The notes under the pieces: model-generated
What the model saw: only the letters and a program-made list of their open reading frames with translations
What the model was told of the DNA's origin: nothing
The model's database searches: none
Program-made: the position numbers and the translations under genes
Shown: piece by piece, positions 54,390 through 61,743 of the stretch
Position numbering within the stretch: the first letter of the stretch is position 1
Layout of the letters: the number at the start of each line of letters is the position of its first letter
Source of the DNA: Microbulbifer marinus
GTDB lineage: Bacteria > Pseudomonadota > Gammaproteobacteria > Pseudomonadales > Cellvibrionaceae
Length of the DNA: 64,000 nucleotides
Reading direction: 5' to 3'
Assembly (NCBI RefSeq): GCF_900107725.1
Contig: NZ_FNQO01000003.1
Span: 496,001 to 560,000 of the forward strand

Positions 54390-55637
54390 TCAGGCGACGC
54401 CGGCTCGCGACAGCATCGCGTGCAGCAACACATTACAGCCCGCTTCCAGATGATCCGGCTCGGCAGATTCCGCCTCGTTGTGAGACAGTCCGCCGGCACA
54501 GGGCACGAAGATCATCGACACCGGCGCCACGCGGGAGACATACACCGAGTCGTGGCCCGCGCCGGAGACCATTTTGCGATGACTGTAGCCCAGGCGTTCC
54601 ACCGCGCTGTTCACCGCCTCGATACAGGATTCGTCGAATACCACCGGCGGCGAGTGCCACTCCTCGCGCACATCGATGCTGGCACCGGTGGCTTCTTCTA
54701 CCTGCTCCGCCAGCCGGTACAGTGTGCGGTGCAGGTGCTCCAGTCCTTCCGGCTGCGGATGGCGCAGGTCCAGCGCCAGCACCACTTTCTCCGGCACCGT
54801 ATTGCGACTGCCGGGCTCGGCGCGCAGGTCGCCACAGGTCATGCGGGCATCGTCCGAGTAAGCCTTCACTTCGCTGTAGAGCCGCTCGCACAGCCATGCC
54901 AGGGCCTGTACCGGATCGCGTCTATCTGCCATCGGCGTCGGGCCGGCGTGGCAGGGCGTACCCCGGAAGGTGACGTCGTACCAGCGGATACCCTGTACAC
55001 CGGTGACCACGCCGATAAGCTGATCCTGCTTTTCCAGGATCGGCCCCTGCTCGATATGGGCCTCGAAGGCCGCGGTGATGGGCTTCGGCTCGGCCGGCTC
55101 GTCACCCAGGTAGCCGATGCGCTCGAGTTCCCCGCCAATCGTTGCACCTCCCTTGTCGGCACGGCTGTGACCGTACTCGAGACTGAACTCGCCGGCCCAG
55201 ACGCCGGAACCGATCATCGCCGGCGAGAAGCGCGCGCCCTCCTCGTTGGTCCAGACCACCACTTCCAGTGGCGCCGTGGTCTTTATGCCCTTGTCTTCCA
55301 GGGTGCGCAGTACTTCCAGGCCGGCCAGCACACCATATACCCCGTCGAACTTGCCGCCGGTAGGCTGGGTATCCAGGTGGGAACCGGTGATGACCGGCGG
55401 CATAGCGCCGTCGGTGCCGGCGCGACGGGCGAAGATATTGCCCATGCGGTCGATGCGGACTTCACAGCCGATATCACGACACCAACGCAGGAACAGGTCG
55501 CGCCCCTGCTTGTCCTCGTCCGTCAGGGCCTGGCGATTGCAGCCGCCGGCCGGCGTCGCGCCTATCGCTGCCATCTCCATCAGACTGTCCCACAGACGGG
55601 TACCGTCGACACGCAGGTCTTGTGCAGTATTTTCCAT
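54390..55637 (-). CDS. Zn-dependent M20-family amidohydrolase (hydantoinase/carbamoylase type)
   Basis: Encodes 415 residues. Metal ligands are visible in ITGSHLDTQPTGGKFDGVYG (His, Asp), VWTNEEGARFSPAMIGSG (Glu) and FEAHIEQGPILEKQ (His). The dimerisation lid contains GIRWYDVTFRGTPCHAGPTP, and the last ligand His lies in SGAGHDSVYVSRVAP. This pattern is shared by allantoate amidohydrolase, N-carbamoyl-L-amino-acid hydrolase and beta-ureidopropionase. It is upstream of and co-directional with the amidinotransferase-fold gene and divergent from kynA. Confidence 0.9.
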   Translation of the reverse strand: MENTAQDLRVDGTRLWDSLMEMAAIGATPAGGCNRQALTDEDKQGRDLFLRWCRDIGCEVRIDRMGNIFARRAGTDGAMPPVITGSHLDTQPTGGKFDGVYGVLAGLEVLRTLEDKGIKTTAPLEVVVWTNEEGARFSPAMIGSGVWAGEFSLEYGHSRADKGGATIGGELERIGYLGDEPAEPKPITAAFEAHIEQGPILEKQDQLIGVVTGVQGIRWYDVTFRGTPCHAGPTPMADRRDPVQALAWLCERLYSEVKAYSDDARMTCGDLRAEPGSRNTVPEKVVLALDLRHPQPEGLEHLHRTLYRLAEQVEEATGASIDVREEWHSPPVVFDESCIEAVNSAVERLGYSHRKMVSGAGHDSVYVSRVAPVSMIFVPCAGGLSHNEAESAEPDHLEAGCNVLLHAMLSRAGVA

Positions 55638-55766
55638 TCGAGGAGCTCCGGAGCTTATAATGGCCCCAATATTAGTGTCTTTTCCGAAATTTTAGTTTTG
55701 ATCAGTGGCGCTTGTTGAGAGCATTATTGCGCGACTGGTCGAAACTCAACCAGGTATCAGTTTTCT

Positions 55767-56549
55767 ATGAGTGTTACTTACAGTTCCTACCTCAAAGTAG
55801 ACGAGTTACTGCAGTGTCAAAAGCCGCTGTCCGAGGGGCCGGAGCACGACGAACTGCTGTTCATCATCATCCACCAGAGCTACGAGCTGTGGTTCAAGCA
55901 GGTACTGCATGAACTGGATTTCCTCGTGCGCCTGTTCAATGCCGGCGATCGCAACCGTGCGCTGCATACCCTGAAGCGCGTCGATACCATCTACCGCACG
56001 CTGATTCAGCAGGTGGATATCCTCGAGACGCTGACACCACTGGAGTTCATGTCCTTCCGCGATCGCCTGTCCACCGCCAGCGGTTTCCAGTCGTTCCAGT
56101 TCCGTGAGCTGGAATTCCTGTACGGTGCGAAGGATGCGAGAAAACTGGAAAACTATGAGCCCGGCTCGGATCACTACCAGCGCCTGCAGAAGCGATTGCA
56201 GGCACCGACCCTGTGGGACGCTTTCCTGAACTTCCTCGCCCACGAGGGACACAAGGTCCCCGAGAGCGAACTGAACCGGGACTTCAGCCAGGTGGCAGAA
56301 CCCTCCCCGGCGGTGCAGAAGATACTGATCGACGTCTACCGCAACGATCCGCTGGTCAGTGAAATCTGCGAGGCGCTGGTGGATATCGACACGTCCCTGC
56401 AGCAGTGGCGCTACCGTCACGTGAAGATGGTGGAGCGCACCATCGGCAGCAAGATGGGCACCGGCGGCTCCGCTGGCGTGGGCTACCTGCAGGGCACCCT
56501 GTTCAGACCGGTATTCCCGGACCTGTGGGCGATCCGCTCGGAGTTCTGA
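55767..56549 (+). CDS. kynA: Tryptophan 2,3-dioxygenase
   Basis: Encodes 260 residues, slightly shorter than typical bacterial enzymes (about 280). YSSYLKVDELLQCQKPLSEG and HDELLFIIIHQSYELWFKQ match the substrate-binding region with its acid-base His. MSFRDRLSTASGFQSFQFRE is the conserved central segment. The heme ligand His is in YRHVKMVERTIGSKMGTGGS near residue 216. It opens the indole ring of tryptophan to N-formylkynurenine. No kynB or kynU is adjacent. Confidence 0.96.
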   Translation: MSVTYSSYLKVDELLQCQKPLSEGPEHDELLFIIIHQSYELWFKQVLHELDFLVRLFNAGDRNRALHTLKRVDTIYRTLIQQVDILETLTPLEFMSFRDRLSTASGFQSFQFRELEFLYGAKDARKLENYEPGSDHYQRLQKRLQAPTLWDAFLNFLAHEGHKVPESELNRDFSQVAEPSPAVQKILIDVYRNDPLVSEICEALVDIDTSLQQWRYRHVKMVERTIGSKMGTGGSAGVGYLQGTLFRPVFPDLWAIRSEF

Positions 56550-56639
56550 CTGGCAGCCCCCGCGGCCCCCTGTACCCGCCGGCACAGCCGGCGCGGCGCA
56601 GACAGGAAATTGAGAGGAAATAGGGAAATTACAGGCATA

Positions 56640-56667
56640 AAAAAAGCCAGCGATTGCTGGCTTTTTT
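56640..56667. terminator. Bidirectional intrinsic terminator
   Basis: AAAAAAGCCAGC, loop GATT and GCTGGCTTTTTT form a perfect 12-base-pair stem with A/T tracts on both sides, between the convergent kynA and exbD genes. Confidence 0.93.
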
Positions 56668-56681
56668 GGGTTCGAGAAAGC

Positions 56682-57104
56682 TTATTTCTCGAAGGGCACC
56701 AGAGACACCTGAATACCCGGATTTACTTCCTTGGCCGCATCGGCGATCTGGACGTAAGTGTCGGCGCTGGACTTGTTGTGCGCGCGCACGATCACGATAG
56801 CCTGCGGGTTTTCCGCGTACAGCTGGGCGATACGAGCACGGACAGCGCGGCTGTCGATACGGCTGGCGCCCATCCAGATCTCGTCGTTGGCGTTTACGGT
56901 CAGCAGGATGTTCTGCTTGTCCGGATCCGGCGGAGTCTGTTCGGTCTGATCCGGATCGGGCACGTTTACGTCCAACGCTTTTTCTTTAACAAAGGACGCC
57001 GTCACGATGAAGAAGATCAGCATGATGAACACAACGTCCAGCATCGGCGTCAGGTCGATATCTGCTTTTTCCTCTTCTACGGCCTTACCGCGTCGTCTAC
57101 TCAT
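56682..57104 (-). CDS. exbD: Biopolymer transport protein ExbD
   Basis: Encodes 140 residues. A basic N-terminus is followed by the single membrane helix with the proton-carrying Asp23 in DIDLTPMLDVVFIMLIFFIV. The periplasmic domain (about 60-140) ends VQIADAAKEVNPGIQVSLVP. It normally works with ExbB and TonB to energise outer-membrane transport. No exbB or tonB is beside it: the next gene upstream on its strand is mgsA, 187 bases away. It therefore must use a partner encoded elsewhere. Confidence 0.93.
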   Translation of the reverse strand: MSRRRGKAVEEEKADIDLTPMLDVVFIMLIFFIVTASFVKEKALDVNVPDPDQTEQTPPDPDKQNILLTVNANDEIWMGASRIDSRAVRARIAQLYAENPQAIVIVRAHNKSSADTYVQIADAAKEVNPGIQVSLVPFEK

Positions 57105-57290
57105 AAAACACCGTACAGTTATCTAATGCGAATGTCGCCGGATTGACCGGTCTAATCAGGTGGGCAAGATTGCCGTGAAATGGACAGGTTTGCAAGTGCA
57201 AGATGCACAAACAACAAAAAAACCTTTAATATCAACAAGTTATAGACCGAACATACCGCATCGGGTCATTTTTTGAGCAGCCCAGCCCGA

Positions 57291-57743
57291 CTACCTGCCA
57301 GCCAGGTACCCCTGATAGTCGGGCACCTCCCGCTCGAATGCAGTTTCCATCAACGCAGACTGCACCATCATGTCCGCACTGCTGGAGTTGCAGGCCACCG
57401 GGATATTCCACACCGCCGCAATGCGCAGCAGCGCCTTTACATCCGGGTCGTGGGGCATGGGCTCAAACGGATCCCAAAAGAAGACCAGCAGATCGATTTC
57501 GCCCTGGCAGATTTTAGCCCCCAACTGCTGGTCCCCGCCCATCGGGCCGCTAAACAGCTTCTCCACCTGTAAACCGGTAGCAGCCTCAATCTTGCTGCCA
57601 GTCGTACCGGTGCCCAGCAGCTGGTGCCTCTGCAGCAGTTCCCGGTGACGACCACACCACTCGATCAGTGCGCCCTTGCGATTATCGTGGGCGACCAGCG
57701 CAACACGTTTACAGGCGGGCAGTGGCTGCGAAATAAATTCCAT
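57291..57743 (-). CDS. mgsA: Methylglyoxal synthase
   Basis: Encodes 150 residues from the ATG at 57743, with GAGGACAGG before it; the longer frame to 57836 is not family-like. Motifs: ALVAHDNRKGALIEWC (catalytic Asp/His region), GTGTTGSKIEAATGLQVE, SGPMGGDQQLGAKICQGEID and FFWDPFEPMPHDPDVKALLR. It converts dihydroxyacetone phosphate to methylglyoxal and phosphate, a bypass that relieves sugar-phosphate stress. Confidence 0.96.
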   Translation of the reverse strand: MEFISQPLPACKRVALVAHDNRKGALIEWCGRHRELLQRHQLLGTGTTGSKIEAATGLQVEKLFSGPMGGDQQLGAKICQGEIDLLVFFWDPFEPMPHDPDVKALLRIAAVWNIPVACNSSSADMMVQSALMETAFEREVPDYQGYLAGR

Positions 57744-57948
57744 CCTGTCCTCGATACTATGATTTGTTTCTATATTACCGCGACGGTGCGGGGAGCCAAG
57801 CCGACGCTTCCGGCGATATCTTCGCATTCTACCCACAGCTGCGCCCGCAGGCTTCCTCCCCGCGGGAAATAATACCTCCCCCGGTCACACGGGCGAGTCC
57901 GGATCGCTATAATGCGCAGCTATTCGCACCAATTAAGGATGTTATGCA

Positions 57949-58353
57949 ATGAGTGTCGGAGCCTGGGAGCCGGAAAAAGGCCCAAAAAAAGACAGCGCCA
58001 GCGAGGAAATCGATCGGGATCTGCTGCAACGGCTGATCTCCGCGGTGCAGTCGCCCGGACCGCTGCAAGACTCGCTGCAGCAAGACGATCAGCAGGCCGC
58101 CGGACTGATGCGCCTGCCGGCCCAGCGCTGGCTCGATGAGAGCGAACACTGGGATGGCGCGCAGCTGTGGGCATTGATTCAATTCTTTACGCTGGCGGAA
58201 ATGCAGCTGCCCGGATGGGACGCGGGTGCAGAATCACCGGTAATTCCGCTCGCCAAAGCCCTGAGGCAGCGCAAGACACCACTCAGCCGGGAACAGCTGC
58301 TGTGGATCAAGCAAAACTCCGACAACCGCTACCTGCCCTACGGGCCTCTATAA
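57949..58353 (+). CDS. Small conserved-looking hypothetical protein
   Basis: Encodes 134 residues, with AAGGA 9 bases before the ATG. It is soluble and acidic in its first half (KKDSASEEIDRDLLQRLISA) with a Trp-rich second half: AQRWLDESEHWDGAQLWALI, QLPGWDAGAESPVIPLAKAL and EQLLWIKQNSDNRYLPYGPL. I recognise no named domain. It is divergent from mgsA, so the two may share a control region. Confidence 0.7.
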   Translation: MSVGAWEPEKGPKKDSASEEIDRDLLQRLISAVQSPGPLQDSLQQDDQQAAGLMRLPAQRWLDESEHWDGAQLWALIQFFTLAEMQLPGWDAGAESPVIPLAKALRQRKTPLSREQLLWIKQNSDNRYLPYGPL

Positions 58354-58751
58354 CCCCACTAACACCCACTGCCAGCCGAGTCGCCCGGCGATGCGCATTG
58401 CTCGCCGGCCACTCAACTGATGATGCCGGCGCTTGTTCAGAAACCCAGCCGTGATACAGCGCGCTTGCTGATTATCAACCGGCGCCGGATAGCGATGCAC
58501 GTTTGTGCGGCCCTATCCCGATTCATGCACAGCGGCCGAGCAATCCGATTTGATCGCCACCCCCGGGCCCGGTTGCGACAAAACCTGTGCGCCCGGTTCT
58601 CGACCATCATTACACTGCACCGCAAATCTTTGCTTCGCAGCGCAGTTGATAATGACCGCGATGGCCGATCTGGTATTCAAAACCCAACTATTCGCAGCGC
58701 CCGGGAATCGGGCACGATATAAGGCCAGCTAAAAGCCGCAATAGCGGAGCA
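58354..58751. other. Intergenic region, 398 bases, between convergent genes
   Basis: No convincing gene is present. A 7-base-pair inverted repeat, CCGGCGA (58385-58391) and TCGCCGG (58402-58408), may end the + strand transcript. The frame at 58420-58722 has a basic, low-complexity translation and I do not call it. Confidence 0.45.
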
Positions 58752-59579
58752 TCAGTCCTGCAAGCGGAACAGTTGCCCGCGCAGTAACTCTGCGCTGCCG
58801 GGAGTGCGATAATTTCCCGGCAGGTGCCGCCAAAGTACAAAGCCCTCACTATCCAGCAACCACTGACTGGGGCGGGCGGCCTCGGAGAAAGTCGCTGACT
58901 GCGTCAGTGGCGCACCGCCCGGGGCAAGAAAAGCATCGTTTGCCGATTCGCCGGGAGCGAGTTGCAGGAACTCCAGTAGCGGCACTGCGGTAATCCAGCG
59001 CGACCAGCGCGAGGGCGGTTCCGCACTGCAGATCACCAGTCCGACGCCCCGCCTTTTTAACTCCGGCAGCAGTGCGGACAACTGCATCAGCAGTCCACGG
59101 CTATCAGCACAAAAGCTGCTGCGCAGAAATACCAGTAACAAACCATCGAAATTCCCCCGCCGTGCATGCTCCGCCGCACTCCAGTTTTTTCCGTCTGCTG
59201 TCACCAGACACGGAAAGCCAGCATCAAGCGCCGGCATCGCCGGGTGACGCAATGCACTGAGATGAAACAGGTAAACCAGCACGACAAACAGGTTGTAGAT
59301 TGCCAGGTAAACCGGCTGCCCCTTTTCACTGTCGCTCAGTAGCGCAACTGCCACCCCTGTCAAAACTGCCGCAAATGCGGCGGGCTCGCGCTGCTCACCA
59401 CGAAATTTCCACGGCCATAGAAAGCGCAGCAGCATCCAGATTGGCAGCGACCACGCATTTATCCAGAGCCCTACCCAGGCGATATCACCACTGCGGACAG
59501 TTTGAAAAATTGCCCAAAAACCGCAGCTCCAGAGCCAGACAAAAGCAATAGTGGTTAAAAAAACCTTAAATTTATTCAT
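58752..59579 (-). CDS. Membrane protein with thioredoxin-like C-terminal domain
   Basis: Encodes 275 residues. Four hydrophobic segments occupy about 1-125 (FLTTIAFVWLWSCGFWAIF; VGLWINAWSLPIWMLLRFLW; AAVLTGVAVALLS; IYNLFVVLVYLFHLSAL). The rest resembles an AhpC/TSA-type thioredoxin fold: FDGLLLVFLRSSFCADSRGL, LPELKRRGVGLVICSAEPP and QWLLDSEGFVLWRHLPGN. The usual CxxC is reduced to a single cysteine (SSFCADS), as in peroxiredoxin-like proteins. The function is unknown. The ribosome site is weak. Confidence 0.6.
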   Translation of the reverse strand: MNKFKVFLTTIAFVWLWSCGFWAIFQTVRSGDIAWVGLWINAWSLPIWMLLRFLWPWKFRGEQREPAAFAAVLTGVAVALLSDSEKGQPVYLAIYNLFVVLVYLFHLSALRHPAMPALDAGFPCLVTADGKNWSAAEHARRGNFDGLLLVFLRSSFCADSRGLLMQLSALLPELKRRGVGLVICSAEPPSRWSRWITAVPLLEFLQLAPGESANDAFLAPGGAPLTQSATFSEAARPSQWLLDSEGFVLWRHLPGNYRTPGSAELLRGQLFRLQD

Positions 59580-59597
59580 TACAGAGTAAAAATGCCC

Positions 59598-59625
59598 TTA
59601 AAACACTTGCAAACCAGCATATAAA
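59598..59625 (+). promoter_or_regulatory. Possible promoter of the H1-like gene
   Basis: TTAAAA at 59598-59603 and TATAAA at 59620-59625 are spaced by 16 bases. Transcription from here would begin near 59632 and include the long hairpin at 59653-59750 in the leader. The -35 match is only moderate. Confidence 0.4.
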
Positions 59626-59652
59626 TAAGCTGCAATTAGCGCGATGATTTCC

Positions 59653-59750
59653 AGGGGCCTCTCTGTCAATTATTTTCTGCGATCAATCTTCGTTTAGTGC
59701 GACCCGAGTCGCCACTGCGCAGGTGGAGAGTAATTGACAGAGGTGCCCCT
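59653..59750 (+). ncRNA. Long hairpin in the leader of the H1-like gene (candidate structured RNA)
   Basis: Arms at 59653-59672 and 59731-59750 are complementary over 20 positions with one mismatch and one G-U pair, enclosing 58 bases. Inside the loop GCGAC-CCGA-GTCGC (59699-59712) makes a further perfect 5-base-pair hairpin with a tetraloop. The structure lies 38 bases before the ATG at 59789. It could be a regulatory leader, a processed small RNA, or a short inverted-repeat element. This is fold reasoning by eye; no family is recognised. Confidence 0.5.
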
Positions 59751-59788
59751 TCCTTCATCTACAACAATACTTACTACAGGGATATTTT

Positions 59789-60625
59789 ATGGCTGCACGT
59801 AAAAAAAGTCAGAAGCCGGTTAACCCGATTGCCAAGATGCAAGCGGAACTGGACTCGCTGAAGTCCAAACTGGTACAGGCCCGCGCCAAGCAGGAAAAGG
59901 ACGCGGCTTCAACCGCAGACAAGCTGTCTAAAGAGGCTGCCAAAGCGGCTGCCAAGGCCAAAACCGCTTCTGCCAAGGTAAAAGCGGTACGCGCCAAGAA
60001 GAAAACCGCTGCACAACAGAAGCAGCTGAAAGCGGCCCAGGCCGCGGCAGCTACCGCCAAGAAAACTGCAGATAGCGCCAAGGTTGCCGCTGCCGAGGCC
60101 AAGGCTCAGCTGGCTACCATCAAAGCAGAAAACAAGCTCGCCGCCCAGGTTGCCAAGGCCGTAGCCAAGGAAGAAGCTGCTGTAGCCAAGAAACTGGCCG
60201 CCGAAGCGAAGAAGAAAGCCGCTGCGGAAGCCAAGAAAGCCGCTGCTGCCGCTAAGAAGAAGGCTGCAGCTGACAAGAAGAAAGCTGCTGCCGCCAAGAA
60301 GAAAGCCGCTGCTGCCGCCAAGAAGAAAGCCGCTGCCGAGAAGAAGAAGGCCGCAGCTGCTGCGAAGAAAGCTGCCGCCAAAGCCAAGGCCGCTGCCAAG
60401 AAGGCTGCCGCCAAGACCAAGGCCGCTGCCAAGAAGAAGCCCGGCCGCCCGAAGAAGGCCGCTGCCAAAAAGGCTGCCGGTCGCCCGAAGAAGGCTGCCG
60501 CCAAGGCTGGAGCAAAGAAGGCTCCGGGCCGTCCGAAGAAAGCCGCTGCCAAAAAAGCTCCGGGTCGCCCGAAGAAGGCTGCTTCCGCCAAGCGCGGTCC
60601 CGGCCGTCCGAAGAAGGCCAAGTAA
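59789..60625 (+). CDS. AlgP/histone H1-like Lys-Ala-rich DNA-binding protein
   Basis: Encodes 278 residues, made largely of Ala and Lys. The first 130 residues are a charged helical region starting RKKSQKPVNPIAKMQAELDS. From about 130 onward are tandem KKAAA-type repeats (AAAKKKAAADKKKAAAAKKK), and the last 75 residues contain about six AT-hook-like PGRPKK or GRPKK motifs. This is the plan of Pseudomonas AlgP and of eukaryotic histone H1 tails. It should bind DNA non-specifically and may act as a nucleoid or regulatory protein. Preceded by a structured leader, followed by a perfect terminator hairpin. Confidence 0.9.
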   Translation: MAARKKSQKPVNPIAKMQAELDSLKSKLVQARAKQEKDAASTADKLSKEAAKAAAKAKTASAKVKAVRAKKKTAAQQKQLKAAQAAAATAKKTADSAKVAAAEAKAQLATIKAENKLAAQVAKAVAKEEAAVAKKLAAEAKKKAAAEAKKAAAAAKKKAAADKKKAAAAKKKAAAAAKKKAAAEKKKAAAAAKKAAAKAKAAAKKAAAKTKAAAKKKPGRPKKAAAKKAAGRPKKAAAKAGAKKAPGRPKKAAAKKAPGRPKKAASAKRGPGRPKKAK

Positions 60626-60667
60626 CAGCGCCTTCCCTATCCGGCGAATCCTGTTTCGCCGATGCGC

Positions 60668-60691
60668 AAACCCCGGCTTTCGCCGGGGTTT
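60668..60691. terminator. Intrinsic terminator hairpin
   Basis: AAACCCCGGC, loop TTTC and GCCGGGGTTT form a perfect 10-base-pair stem between the H1-like gene and the convergent kinase gene. The U-run is three bases within the stem and is usable from both sides. Confidence 0.8.
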
Positions 60692-60695
60692 GTCG

Positions 60696-61631
60696 TTATG
60701 GCGCCCGCCTGGCGTCATTCAGGCGCAGACGCTCAATCTGGTGGTCGCGCCCCAATTCAAAAACACAGTCTGCCCGCGCCGGCATTTCCGCGAGTAGATT
60801 CCGGGTAATCCGCTCGTAGTGCTGCACGAAGCGCTCCAGCTCGTCATCCGTCATGCCGCCGCCGCTGCGCGCGCGCAACTTATGCTCCTGAAGCTGCCGC
60901 CACTCCAGCACACAATCCATGTCCGGCACCTTCAACATCAGCAATACATCCAGGCGCGCGAATAGATCGCGGTAGGGCCCGGCGAGCTGGGCATTGATAT
61001 AGTTGCGCCAGATACCATCGGCATCTTCCTGTCTTTCCAGCGCGTTGATGGGGGCATCCGCGTCTCGCCATGGCCTCGCCCCCACACACCAGCCCTCGAA
61101 CAGCAGAATATCCACCGTTCCTCGGTGAACCGGCCAGTTGGCCCGTGACACCCGGTCATCGATGGACTTGTCGAACTGCGGAATCGGCGTCTCGCTGCCG
61201 GCTGTCCCATCACACAGCGCGGTGATGGTATCCATGCCCAGCTGTACATCGTGTGTGCCGGGCACCCCGCGGGTCTGCAGTAACGGATGTACTCGCCGAG
61301 CGAGTTCGCGGCGCTCCGCCTTGGTCAGGTATATATCGTCGAGTGAGAATCCCGCACTGCGCAGATCCATCTGCGCCCATACCAGCTGCAGAAACGCTGT
61401 CAGCGTGGATTTTCCGGATCCCTGACCGCCACAGATACCGACCACCAAGGTGCGGCCCTGGCGATGCTTCTCGGCCAGCCAGATTGCCAGAGGCAAATAA
61501 TATTGCCCGATCAGCTGGTCAAAAGTATCCGGCAACTGGTGCGTGCGGATAAATTGATCGATATGCGGGCGCAGTCGCGCGGATAGTTCGGCGGCGCTGT
61601 CGGTTACCGGTTTGGGCCAGGTGTCTGTCAT
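60696..61631 (-). CDS. P-loop kinase of the D-glycerate 3-kinase family
   Basis: Encodes 311 residues. The Walker A motif is GICGGQGSGKSTLTAFLQL near residue 67. SAGFSLDDIYLTKAERREL and PLLQTRGVPGTHDVQLGMD are typical of the glycerate kinase (GLYK)/phosphoribulokinase-like group, as is ILLFEGWCVGARPW (Walker B region). The probable reaction is ATP-dependent phosphorylation of D-glycerate to 3-phosphoglycerate. That would connect it with the 2-hydroxyacid dehydrogenase at 4997, though the two are far apart. The substrate is inferred from family only. Confidence 0.82.
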   Translation of the reverse strand: MTDTWPKPVTDSAAELSARLRPHIDQFIRTHQLPDTFDQLIGQYYLPLAIWLAEKHRQGRTLVVGICGGQGSGKSTLTAFLQLVWAQMDLRSAGFSLDDIYLTKAERRELARRVHPLLQTRGVPGTHDVQLGMDTITALCDGTAGSETPIPQFDKSIDDRVSRANWPVHRGTVDILLFEGWCVGARPWRDADAPINALERQEDADGIWRNYINAQLAGPYRDLFARLDVLLMLKVPDMDCVLEWRQLQEHKLRARSGGGMTDDELERFVQHYERITRNLLAEMPARADCVFELGRDHQIERLRLNDARRAP

Positions 61632-61743
61632 TGCTCGCGCGCCTTCTTGTAATAGTGGATATTAGGCCTGTTAGATGAGTGTAGGGGCGAACTCAGTGCC
61701 GCCCCCGACACCGTCATGCAAGACTCGTGCGCGTTTACCGGGT

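Noticed and set aside
58420-58722. 100-residue open frame in the gap between convergent genes
   Set aside because: Basic, low-quality translation without a ribosome site or domain.
59909-60718. Ser/Gly/Leu-rich frame antisense to the H1-like gene
   Set aside because: The KKAAA repeat codons read as Leu/Gly/Ser repeats on the other strand; it is a by-product of the repeat.
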